NCBI GenBank assembly: GCA_000702245.1
Contig: JNKY01000018.1
Span: 62,001-126,000, forward strand
DNA from: Lachnospiraceae bacterium C6A11
Lineage (GTDB): Bacteria; Bacillota; Clostridia; Lachnospirales; Lachnospiraceae
DNA: 64,000 bases
Direction: 5' to 3'
Shown here: positions 44,026 to 52,371 of the stretch, piece after piece
How the letters are laid out: each line of letters starts with the position of its first letter
Numbering within the stretch: the stretch's first letter is position 1
Made by a program: the position numbers and the translations under genes
The notes under the pieces: model-generated
The model's database searches: none
Told to the model about the DNA's origin: nothing
The model's input: the letters and a program-made list of their open reading frames with translations, nothing else

Positions 44026-44658
44026 TTAAAAAAACATGTTATCAGTCTTCTCTCTTCCGACTGTGGTGCGGGAATTGTGTCCCGGATAAACCACCGTATC
44101 GTCAGGAAGCGTAAATATCTTCTCTCTGATATTTGTCAGCAGCGCCTCGCCGTCGCCGGTTGGGAAGTCCGACCTTCCGATACTTCCGCAGAAAAGCGTA
44201 TCGCCGTCAAATATCATCTTATTCTCTTCGATGTAATAGCACATACCGCCCTTTGTATGCCCCGGCACCTCGATGCACTTGATCTTCGTGCCAAGGAGCT
44301 CAAGCTCGTCGCCATCCGAAACCAGTTCATCAGCCTTCAGCGAGATCGGTTCGTCAAACATCAGTGAAAGATTTGCGGCAGGTGTTCTGAGGATGTCCTC
44401 ATCATTCTTGCCTATTACAACAGGAACGTCCGGATAAGCCTCCTTCAGCCCCTTCACTCCGCCAACATGGTCAAAATGCCCATGCGTCAGAAGTATTTTC
44501 ACCAGCTTATACTGCTGGTTCTTTATCATGCCGATGAGGAAGGAAGCATTTGCAGCCGGGTCGATGATGACCGCTTCTCTGGTCGCTGTATTTACGACTG
44601 TATAGCAGTTGGTTCCCAGATCACCAAGCATATTTGTAACTACGATAATATTCTGCAT
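44026..44658 (-). CDS. Metallo-beta-lactamase fold hydrolase (glyoxalase II-like)
   Basis: 210 residues. Zinc motif LTHGHFDHVGG, then VPGHTKGGMCYY, FDGDTLFCGSIGR and PGHNSRTTVG (last His). Glyoxalase-II-like short form common in Firmicutes, possibly a thiolester hydrolase or persulfide dioxygenase relative. Start with GGAGG. Substrate cannot be told. Confidence 0.9.
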   Translation of the reverse strand: MQNIIVVTNMLGDLGTNCYTVVNTATREAVIIDPAANASFLIGMIKNQQYKLVKILLTHGHFDHVGGVKGLKEAYPDVPVVIGKNDEDILRTPAANLSLMFDEPISLKADELVSDGDELELLGTKIKCIEVPGHTKGGMCYYIEENKMIFDGDTLFCGSIGRSDFPTGDGEALLTNIREKIFTLPDDTVVYPGHNSRTTVGREKTDNMFF

Positions 44659-44722
44659 ATTTCCTCCCTGTCTATCTTCTTATCAACTACTTCGTGTAGC
44701 CAGCTTATTATTTTTATCATCC

Positions 44723-44791
44723 ACGTGTATCACACATATCTAACCATGCGTATCACGCATATCTAACCACGCGTATCGCAATTAATTAACC
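44723..44791 (-). repeat. Three 23-bp tandem repeats at the relA 3' end
   Basis: Units 44723-44745, 44746-44768 and 44769-44791, ending CTAACC, CTAACC and TTAACC; the last unit contains the relA stop. Each also holds a small palindrome (e.g. GCGTATCACGC). Confidence 0.7.
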
Positions 44792-47185
44792 GCACGTACG
44801 CTCGATATCGATAACTCCCTCGATATTTCTGATCTTCGACGTGATCCATGCGAGCTGCTCCGTTGAGCGGATGCCAAACTGCATGGTGACGGTCGCCTTA
44901 CCCTGCTTATTGATGCGGACATTCACGCCCTTCAGATCGATCTTCGCCTCATTAAATACCTTGGAGATGTCGAACAGCATGCCCTGACGGTTCATGGTAT
45001 AAATATTGATCTCAGTTGTGAATTCTTTCTCTTCACCGCTCTCGCTTCTGTCGATCCACTCGGCGTCGATAAGTCTTGTTCGCTCATTCTCCTCCATGCT
45101 GAGGACATTGATACAATCGGTTCTGTGGATGGAAACGCCACGGCCTCTCGTGATGAAGCCGACGATCTCATCGCCCGGAACCGGCGAACAGCACTTTGAG
45201 AATCTTACGGCAACATCGTCAATACCCTTAACCTGGATGCTTCCCTTCGGTATATCGTAGTGCCTGTGATCGCGCTTAAGCTCAGCGAGTACATCGTCGT
45301 CAGTCTTGTTGGCTTCCTTCTCCTTATTGACCTCCTCAAGAAGTCGGTTAACAACCTGACCTTCCTTGATGCCGCCGTGTCCGATGGCAGCCATGAGAGA
45401 ATCCCAATCAGGGAAGTTGTATTTCTTAAGCACCTTCTCCTGGTATTTAAGCTGGAGGATGCTTGAAAGCTCTATTCCTTTATTCTTGCAGTAATCTTCA
45501 ACAGCACTCTTGCCCTTGATGATATTTTCTGCCTTATGCTCCTGGCGGAACCACTGGTTAATCTTTGTACGCGCCTGTGTACTCTGAACGATGTTCAGCC
45601 AGTCCATCGAAGGTCCGCGTGAATTCTGCGACGTGATGATCTCAACACGGTCGCCGCTCTTCAGCTTATATTCGATCGGAACCTGCCTGCCATTAACACG
45701 CGCGCCAACCATCCTGTTGCCGACAGCCGTATGAACAACGTAGGCAAAATCGATAGGTGTAGAACCTGTCGGAAGTGTCTTGACATCTCCATCCGGAGTG
45801 AAGCAGTAAACCTGATCCTGGAAGATATCCAGATCGGTCTTGACAACGTTCATGAACTCGCGGTTATCCGTAGTATCATTCTGCCACTCAAGAATCTTGC
45901 GGAGCCAGTTCAGCTTCTCCTCTTCCTTGTTGACGTTGGTGCTGCCGCTTTCCTTGTATTTCCAATGCGCAGCGATACCGTATTCAGCAGTCCTGTGCAT
46001 CTCATAGGTTCTTATCTGTATTTCAAACGGACGTCCGCCGTGGCCGATGAGAGTCGTGTGAAGCGACTGGTACATGTTTGCCTTCGGCATAGCGATATAG
46101 TCCTTGAAACGGCCCGGGATAGGCTTGTATTTTTCATGAATGATACCGAGCGCCGCATAGCAGTCCCTGACGGTATCAACCTTGATCCTGAGCGCAAATA
46201 TATCAAATATCTGATCCAGCGTCTTGTCCTGGGTCTTCATCTTCTTGAAAATACTGAAGAGGTGCTTAACACGGCCATCTATCTCGGCCTTGATGCCAGC
46301 CTCCTTGATGTATTCGCGAACCTCGGCAACCATCTCGTTGATGAACTCTTCCCTCTCGCTCAGTCTCTCATCGATCTTGGTGCGTAGGTCCATATAAACC
46401 TCCGGATAGAGGTACTGCATGGAAAGGTCATCGAGCTCGATCTTGATCTTACTGATACCAAGTCGGTGAGCGATCGGTGAATAGATGTCCATGGTCTCTC
46501 TGGCCTTCTCTATCTGCTTCTCATGAGACTGATACTGAAGGGTCCTGAGGTTGTGGAGGCGGTCGGCAAGCTTGATGATGATGACTCTGATGTCCTGAGC
46601 CATGGCCAGGAACATCTTCCTGAGGTTCTCAGCCTGAAGCTCAATCTTGTCCTGAGAAAGATTCAACTGAGTCAACTTTGTAACGCCGTCAACAAGCAGT
46701 GCTACCTCGTCGGAAAATTCTCTCGCAAGCTCCTCCTTCGTAACAACCGTATCCTCTATGACGTCGTGCAGAAGTCCTGCAACGATAGTCTCCTTATCCA
46801 TTTCAAGCTCTGCGAGGATGATTCCTACGCAGATCGGATGGATGATGTATGGCTCGCCTGACTTACGCTTCTGTCCGTGATGCGCCTCGTCCGCGATCTT
46901 ATATGCTTTATCTATCATCGAGAAATCCTCTGACGGATGATAGAGCTTTATCTTCTCTATCAGTTCCCTGTAGAGGGTTTCCGGCGGAGTGAAATCAGCT
47001 GGCGTCTGCAGATCGCTGGCTCTCTTTCTGCCGTACACATCATAAACGATGCTTATCGGACGTGGCTCGCTTTTCTCCTCTGTAGCAGCTACCGTATTCT
47101 CAGCCTCAGTTTTTGCCTCTTCCACTGATTCTGTTTTTACTTCCGCTGTTTCTTCAACTGTCTTATCCTTTAATTCTTCCGCCAT
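44786..47185 (-). CDS. relA: RelA/SpoT (p)ppGpp synthetase/hydrolase
   Basis: 799 residues. An acidic N-terminal tail (about 1-65) precedes the HD hydrolase domain (HPICVGIILAE, AGLLHDVIEDT), the synthetase domain (DIFALRIKVDT; PKANMYQSLHTT; FEIQIRTYEMH), TGS (YCFTPDGDVKTLPTGST) and C-terminal zinc-finger (FSKCCSPVPGDE) and ACT domains. Full-length bifunctional Rel form. Start has AGGAGG. Downstream of apt; its leader contains exclusive hairpins (47226-47308). Confidence 0.96.
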   Translation of the reverse strand: MAEELKDKTVEETAEVKTESVEEAKTEAENTVAATEEKSEPRPISIVYDVYGRKRASDLQTPADFTPPETLYRELIEKIKLYHPSEDFSMIDKAYKIADEAHHGQKRKSGEPYIIHPICVGIILAELEMDKETIVAGLLHDVIEDTVVTKEELAREFSDEVALLVDGVTKLTQLNLSQDKIELQAENLRKMFLAMAQDIRVIIIKLADRLHNLRTLQYQSHEKQIEKARETMDIYSPIAHRLGISKIKIELDDLSMQYLYPEVYMDLRTKIDERLSEREEFINEMVAEVREYIKEAGIKAEIDGRVKHLFSIFKKMKTQDKTLDQIFDIFALRIKVDTVRDCYAALGIIHEKYKPIPGRFKDYIAMPKANMYQSLHTTLIGHGGRPFEIQIRTYEMHRTAEYGIAAHWKYKESGSTNVNKEEEKLNWLRKILEWQNDTTDNREFMNVVKTDLDIFQDQVYCFTPDGDVKTLPTGSTPIDFAYVVHTAVGNRMVGARVNGRQVPIEYKLKSGDRVEIITSQNSRGPSMDWLNIVQSTQARTKINQWFRQEHKAENIIKGKSAVEDYCKNKGIELSSILQLKYQEKVLKKYNFPDWDSLMAAIGHGGIKEGQVVNRLLEEVNKEKEANKTDDDVLAELKRDHRHYDIPKGSIQVKGIDDVAVRFSKCCSPVPGDEIVGFITRGRGVSIHRTDCINVLSMEENERTRLIDAEWIDRSESGEEKEFTTEINIYTMNRQGMLFDISKVFNEAKIDLKGVNVRINKQGKATVTMQFGIRSTEQLAWITSKIRNIEGVIDIERTCG

Positions 47186-47225
47186 ACTTATTCCTCCTTT
47201 CTATCTTCATATTTTTATTTCTTAC

Positions 47226-47308
47226 GGAATTGACACACATGACATTCACCAGCGTGCGTCAATTTTCTAAAACAATATGCTCTGGTTCATGCTACATGCG
47301 TCAATTCC
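47226..47308 (-). promoter_or_regulatory. Leader element D with alternative hairpins (before relA)
   Basis: The segment 47226-47241 (GGAATTGACACACATG) can pair with 47295-47308 (CATGCGTCAATTCC) or with 47253-47266 (CGTGCGTCAATTTT), which are near copies of each other. The two pairings exclude each other. It lies between apt and relA. Confidence 0.5.
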
Positions 47309-47337
47309 TGCAAACTGATAAGCTAACGAAAAAATGA

Positions 47338-47865
47338 TTATTCACCCTCGTACTGTACTACGGAATCAACCGCGTAGCCCTTCAGGTTCTCGCGTCCCTT
47401 GAGGTCTGTGAGCTCAATCAGGAAGATCATCTTCACAACCTCTCCACCGAGGCGCTCGATAAGCTTTGCAGCTGCGCCGACAGTTCCGCCTGTTGCGATA
47501 AGATCGTCAACGATAACAACCTTGTCGCCCGGCTTGATAGCGTCCTTGTGGAGCTCGATAGTTGCTGAGCCGTATTCAAGATCGTAAGACTCCTCAACAG
47601 TATCTCTCGGAAGCTTTCCCTTCTTTCTGATAAGCGCAAATGGCTTATGATCCTTGTATGCGATCGGCGCGCCGAAGAGGAAGCCTCTTGACTCAACACC
47701 TGCTATCACATCGTAATCCACGTCCTTCAGGAGATTTGCCATCTCATCGATTGAAAGCTGGAAACCATCAGCGTTATCAAGCACCGAAGTTACATCTCTG
47801 AAAAGTATTCCCGGCTTTGGAAAGTCCGGAATTGTCTTTATATAATCTGCTACCGTTTTCTTCAT
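47338..47865 (-). CDS. apt: Adenine phosphoribosyltransferase
   Basis: 175 residues, normal. Hood motif GILFRDVTSVL, AGVESRGFLFGAPIA, PRPP loop VVIVDDLIATGGTVGAA. Salvages adenine to AMP in purine metabolism. Encoded between recJ and relA, the usual recJ-apt-relA order of Firmicutes. Confidence 0.97.
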   Translation of the reverse strand: MKKTVADYIKTIPDFPKPGILFRDVTSVLDNADGFQLSIDEMANLLKDVDYDVIAGVESRGFLFGAPIAYKDHKPFALIRKKGKLPRDTVEESYDLEYGSATIELHKDAIKPGDKVVIVDDLIATGGTVGAAAKLIERLGGEVVKMIFLIELTDLKGRENLKGYAVDSVVQYEGE

Positions 47866-47966
47866 GATCTGCCTCCCGTATTATATATATTCATCTGCCG
47901 CTTTTCGCGGCCTGCCATAATGTACTTCATCCATCTGCGGCGCGATCCGCCATGTCCTCATCCGCA

Positions 47967-49718
47967 CTATGCCGGCTGATAATCCACCAGCATAAACTGC
48001 ACTTCCCTGCTGCCCATATATTCATTTATCTGTGGACGATAAGCTATATTCAAGGTCACGCTGTTAACAGCGCCTCTCTCTATTTTATCACATTCTACTT
48101 CTGTGAACCACTCTTTTATGTTATTAAAGAAGCCCTGGACGTCAAAAGATATCAGCCTGTACCTGCCGCCTGACTTGTCCTCCACGTAGAGCCAGAGGCA
48201 GTTCTTCAGCTTGCCTCTCACCTCGGCGCGTCTCACCTTCAGACCCGCATCCGCAAATACAGCTTCTCTGTTTCCTTCGCCCACCGGCTCAAGCACGCTG
48301 AGCTGCTCAACATTTGTCAGAGTGAAATAATTCATTCCTACTTTAGCATCTATGATAAGCTTCGGAGCAAGATCCTCCTCAGCTATATTTTCGTTTTCAT
48401 TTATGGCTATCCTGAAGGCGTCAAGGTTCTCTTTTCTGAGACTGAGTCCGGCCGCCTTCTTGTGCCCTCCGCAGGTATGTAGAAGCGTGCTGACCTTCTC
48501 AAGCTCTGTCGCCAGATCATAACCGTCGATCCCTCTCGCCGAACCCTTATAAAGCCCTGCATCAAGCTCAGAATCCGTAAATACTATTGCCGGCTTGTAA
48601 TACCTCTCCTTCAGCTTTGCAGCAACGATTCCCGCAAGGCTTTCGTGAAGCTCCGGCACGTGGACAACGATGATATTGTCCGTCCTCAGGTCCTCTCTTG
48701 CCTCGATAACCTCGATGGCCTTCTTCATTCCGGCATCGCAGATGCTCTTTCTGCTCTCGTTCAGCTCAACAAGATGGCGCGCAATAACGTCCGCCTGCTC
48801 ACGGTCGGTTGTGCTGAACAGTTCAACCGCCTGCTCCGCCGACTCAACTCGTCCTGCCGAATTGATGCACGGGCCGAGTATAAAGCTTATCGCATAAGCA
48901 TCCAGCTCCTTATTCTCTCTGCCCGTCGCTGCGATCAGTGCGCGAAGTCCTACGTTCTCACTCTTTCCGATCAGACGGAGCGCTTCCTTCGCATAGATCC
49001 TGCTCTCATCCTGCAGCTTCATGACATCGCATATAGTCGCAAGTCCCACAAAAGGAACATAGTATTCTTCATCAAACTCCTTACCGAGTTTATTATAGAG
49101 ACATTTGATAAATTTAAACGCTATGGTCGCGCCGCAGATATCCTCGTAAGGATAATCACAGGTGACAAGCTTCTGATCGATCACGACATCTGCCATGATA
49201 TTTCTGTCCTTCGGCTCATGGTGATCGGTAACGATGACCGTCATGCCCTGGGACTTCGCAAGCTCCACCGCCTCAAATGCAGCTATTCCATTGTCGCAGG
49301 TGATGACCGTATCGACATCATCCGCCAGCGCATCGGAGATCAATCTGACATTCATTCCATAGCCGTCGGTTATGCGGTGAGGAATCCTGTAATCCACGTC
49401 CGCGCCAAGGTCTTTCAGCCCCTTCAGAAGGATAAATGTCGCCGTTACGCCGTCAACATCATAGTCACCGATAACGCGGATCTTCTTCCCTTCCTCGAGC
49501 TTTCTTATCATCAGCTCCGTGCCCTCATCCATTCCGTCCAGAAGTAGCGGATCATGACACATTGAAAGCCCGCCGGAGAGATACATCTCAAAGCCTGCCT
49601 CATCCTCCACATCACGATTTCTGATGACCTTCGCGATCAGAGGATCGATATTGAATTTTGCCGAAATCCCTGCATAATCAAGATTTCTGGTTCTAAGTAT
49701 CCATTTCGGACGCGCCAT
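47967..49718 (-). CDS. recJ: Single-stranded-DNA exonuclease RecJ
   Basis: 583 residues from ATG 49718, preferred for AAGGAG six bases upstream. DHH motifs DYDVDGVTATFI, TCDNGIAAFE, VTDHHEPK, INSAGRVESA, DHHA1 with TCGGHKKAAGLSL, then an OB-like C-terminus. 5'-3' exonuclease for repair and recombination. Two small hairpins (CCGC..GCGG near 47897 and GGCG..GCGCC near 47940) lie between recJ and apt. Confidence 0.95.
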   Translation of the reverse strand: MARPKWILRTRNLDYAGISAKFNIDPLIAKVIRNRDVEDEAGFEMYLSGGLSMCHDPLLLDGMDEGTELMIRKLEEGKKIRVIGDYDVDGVTATFILLKGLKDLGADVDYRIPHRITDGYGMNVRLISDALADDVDTVITCDNGIAAFEAVELAKSQGMTVIVTDHHEPKDRNIMADVVIDQKLVTCDYPYEDICGATIAFKFIKCLYNKLGKEFDEEYYVPFVGLATICDVMKLQDESRIYAKEALRLIGKSENVGLRALIAATGRENKELDAYAISFILGPCINSAGRVESAEQAVELFSTTDREQADVIARHLVELNESRKSICDAGMKKAIEVIEAREDLRTDNIIVVHVPELHESLAGIVAAKLKERYYKPAIVFTDSELDAGLYKGSARGIDGYDLATELEKVSTLLHTCGGHKKAAGLSLRKENLDAFRIAINENENIAEEDLAPKLIIDAKVGMNYFTLTNVEQLSVLEPVGEGNREAVFADAGLKVRRAEVRGKLKNCLWLYVEDKSGGRYRLISFDVQGFFNNIKEWFTEVECDKIERGAVNSVTLNIAYRPQINEYMGSREVQFMLVDYQPA

Positions 49719-49835
49719 GTGTTTCTCCTTAATAATCACAATCCGTATTCACGCGGCTGTATTTGTCATATTCACGCATATAGTGTTTTCTGCTTTCATC
49801 TACGCACGCAGATATGTGCGTATAAAATACATTAA

Positions 49836-49891
49836 CGGGGACGATTTCCTCCGTGTCGAAATCTCTCCCGGCACCGGGAAAACCGTCCCCG
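49836..49891 (-). terminator. Hairpin terminator-like element after secDF
   Basis: CGGGGACGATTTCC (49836-49849) pairs with GGAAAACCGTCCCCG (49877-49891) with a bulge; inside is CCCGG/CCGGG. The minus-strand 3' side is TTAATGTATTTT. It resembles GGGACG-type elements common in Clostridia. Confidence 0.6.
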
Positions 49892-49909
49892 CTGTTCTTT
49901 ACTTAAATA

Positions 49910-52222
49910 TTATACTTCTGCCTTCTTCTTGCCCTTCTTAGCGGCCTTTCTTGCTTCCTCAGCGGCTGCTGCAGCTGCCTGAAGCTTCTTCTGGCTTCTC
50001 TTCTTGAATGACAGCCAGAGTGGACCGGTGATGAAGATTGAAGAGTATGTACCGCAGAGGATACCTACCATAAGTGTAAGTGTGAACTCCTTGATAGCGG
50101 CAACACCAAGTATGTAGAGAACAAGTACTGTCACGAAGGTTGTGAGTGACGAGTAGATGTTTCTTGAAAGTGTCTGTGAAATACTTGTATTTACGATCTT
50201 CTCGTAACCATCTGTCTCAGGACTCATGAGCTTAAGGTTCTCACGGATTCTGTCGAAGATGACGATGGTTGCGTTGATTGAGTAACCAAGTATGGTCAGC
50301 ATACATGCGATGAAGGTACTACCCACTGACAGGTATGCTACCGAATAAACCATGAATACGATCATTACGTCGTGGATAAGGGCGATAACCGCACTTATAC
50401 CGAACTTTGTATCAGAGAATCTGAATGCGATGTAGATGAGCATAAGGATCGAAGCGATGATAACTGCGATGATAGCATCTCTACGCATCTCATTACTGAT
50501 CGTACTACTGATATTTTCTGACTCGATGTCAGCGTCTGTAACGCCGAACTTGTCCTTAACTGCATTTGAAACTGCAACTCTCTCATCCTCAGAAAGCTCA
50601 GATGTCTTGAAGATGATCTGATTGTTGCTGTCTACGATCTGAATCTGGATGCTTCCCTCAGAAACGCCTGCTGCCTCAGCGATAACAGGTCTAACCTCTG
50701 ACTCAGCCTCCTCAAGTGTGTATGCCTTGTCGAAGGTGATCGATGTTGAAGTACCGCCTGAGAACTCCAGACTGAAGTTCATTGTGTCGCCCCTCTTGTC
50801 CATATTCTTGTTAACGAAGAGGAATGCTATACCCATAACGATAAGGATAACGGAGATAGTTCCGGTAACCTTGAAATATTTTGAATAAGAACGAACCTTG
50901 ACCTTCTTAGCACGTCCGTAAAGCTTCTCGCTTGTTACACCGAGAGTTGTAAATACATAAAGCAGGAATCTTGTGATGAAAAGTGCAGAGATCATTGAAA
51001 GAACGATACCGAGAATAAGTGTTCTCGCAAAGCCCTTAACAGAACCCGAACCCATGTAAAGAAGTACGACACCTGCGATAATGGTTGTTACATTTCCATC
51101 GACGATAGCTGAAGTAGCCTTAGAGAAACCGGCCTGAACAGCTGTCTTAACGCCCTTGCCCGCTGCAATCTCTTCCTTGATACGCGTAAATATGATGACG
51201 TTCGCATCGACGGCCATACCAATTGAAAGAATGATACCTGCGATACCCGGAAGGGTAAGTGTTATATGTAAAGTCTGTAAGAAGAAAAGCTCAAGGATAA
51301 TATATGTACCGAGTGCCAGTGATGCAAGGAATCCAGGGAATCTGAATACGATGATCATGATAAGGAATATGATACCGATACCGATAGCGCCTGCAAGAAG
51401 TGACGTATCAACGGCATCATTACCAAGCTTAGCACCTACTACCTGTGAACGAAGCTCTGAAAGAGTAAGTGGAAGGGCACCGATCTTGATGGTACTTGCA
51501 AGCTGCTTAGCCTCATCAAGGTCATCCTGACCTTCGATAACTGCGGAGCCGCCTGTGATAGCAGACTTAACTACCGGTGAGCTTACGATCTGACCATCGT
51601 AAACGATGTATACGATATTTCCTACGTTTGCAGAGGTTACATCTGCGAACTTCTTAGTTCCTTCATCAGTAAATGCAAGCTCAACAACGTACTCATCGCC
51701 TGTTGTTGCCTTCTGAATAGCAGCATTTGCGTCCTTAATGTCAGCACCTGTAAGAGCAGGTGTGTAAGCCTCGCCTGAAAGGAACTTTGTCATGTTCTCG
51801 CTATCCAGGAAAAGGAGTTCGCCCGGACGTCCAAGGTCATCAAGGATGGCATTTGGATCGTATTTGCTGGTGTCTACAGGAATCTCGACAGTGATACGGT
51901 CGCTTCCTTCCTTGTAAACCTCACCATCAGGGCTGTAGGTATCAACTCTTCGCTGAAGCTTGTCGATAGTACTGTCTATCTCCTCGCTTGTCGGATTGTT
52001 GTCCTCAATCTGGTAAGTAACACTGACACCACCCCTAAGGTCAAGACCCAGTGCAATGTCTGATGCACGGCCGATCATGACCGCATCTCTTCCTTCGTCT
52101 GAAGCCTTTACTCCGTTGTTCTTCTCCTCAACGATACCGAACAGAACGGAATAAACTCCGCCTGCTACGGCAGCTAAGAAAAGGATGAACAGAAGTAATG
52201 CTTTCCTTTTTGCTTTCTTCAT
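49910..52222 (-). CDS. secDF: Fused SecD-SecF protein translocase subunit
   Basis: 770 residues, SecD then SecF in one chain. SecD half: DIALGLDLRGGVSV, periplasmic P1 domain, GIGIIFLIMIIVFR and VDANVIIFTRIKEE near 345; SecF half from about 470: NFSLEFSGGTS, AVIALIHDVMIVFMVY, SINATIVIFDRIRENL. 12 TM helices. Lys-rich C-terminus. Uses the proton or sodium gradient to drive late steps of Sec export. Follows scfB by 128 bp with its own promoter and hairpin element C. Confidence 0.97.
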   Translation of the reverse strand: MKKAKRKALLLFILFLAAVAGGVYSVLFGIVEEKNNGVKASDEGRDAVMIGRASDIALGLDLRGGVSVTYQIEDNNPTSEEIDSTIDKLQRRVDTYSPDGEVYKEGSDRITVEIPVDTSKYDPNAILDDLGRPGELLFLDSENMTKFLSGEAYTPALTGADIKDANAAIQKATTGDEYVVELAFTDEGTKKFADVTSANVGNIVYIVYDGQIVSSPVVKSAITGGSAVIEGQDDLDEAKQLASTIKIGALPLTLSELRSQVVGAKLGNDAVDTSLLAGAIGIGIIFLIMIIVFRFPGFLASLALGTYIILELFFLQTLHITLTLPGIAGIILSIGMAVDANVIIFTRIKEEIAAGKGVKTAVQAGFSKATSAIVDGNVTTIIAGVVLLYMGSGSVKGFARTLILGIVLSMISALFITRFLLYVFTTLGVTSEKLYGRAKKVKVRSYSKYFKVTGTISVILIVMGIAFLFVNKNMDKRGDTMNFSLEFSGGTSTSITFDKAYTLEEAESEVRPVIAEAAGVSEGSIQIQIVDSNNQIIFKTSELSEDERVAVSNAVKDKFGVTDADIESENISSTISNEMRRDAIIAVIIASILMLIYIAFRFSDTKFGISAVIALIHDVMIVFMVYSVAYLSVGSTFIACMLTILGYSINATIVIFDRIRENLKLMSPETDGYEKIVNTSISQTLSRNIYSSLTTFVTVLVLYILGVAAIKEFTLTLMVGILCGTYSSIFITGPLWLSFKKRSQKKLQAAAAAAEEARKAAKKGKKKAEV

Positions 52223-52257
52223 TTTCTTCTCCTCTTGTCACTTTAATTATTTAATAC

Positions 52258-52329
52258 GGAGTCGAACAAATATATACCCATTCGGTTGTAGCAAAATACG
52301 CCCTCATGGGCACATATTTGCTCGACTCC
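52258..52329 (-). repeat. Leader hairpin element C (before secDF)
   Basis: GGAGTCGA (52258-52265) pairs with TCGACTCC via CTCGACTCC (52321-52329), extended by ACAAATAT/ATATTTG; inner CCC/GGG pair. Sense core GTGCCC..GAGGGCGTATTTTGCTAC matches A. Starts 14 bases after a TATAAT box. Confidence 0.65.
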
Positions 52330-52342
52330 TTATCGTTCTCTA

Positions 52343-52371
52343 ATTATATTTTAACGCATCGTATAAGTAAA
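52343..52371 (-). promoter_or_regulatory. secDF promoter
   Basis: TATAAT (52343-52348) with TTTACT (52366-52371) at 17-bp spacing, reaching into the scfB 3' end. Confidence 0.55.
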
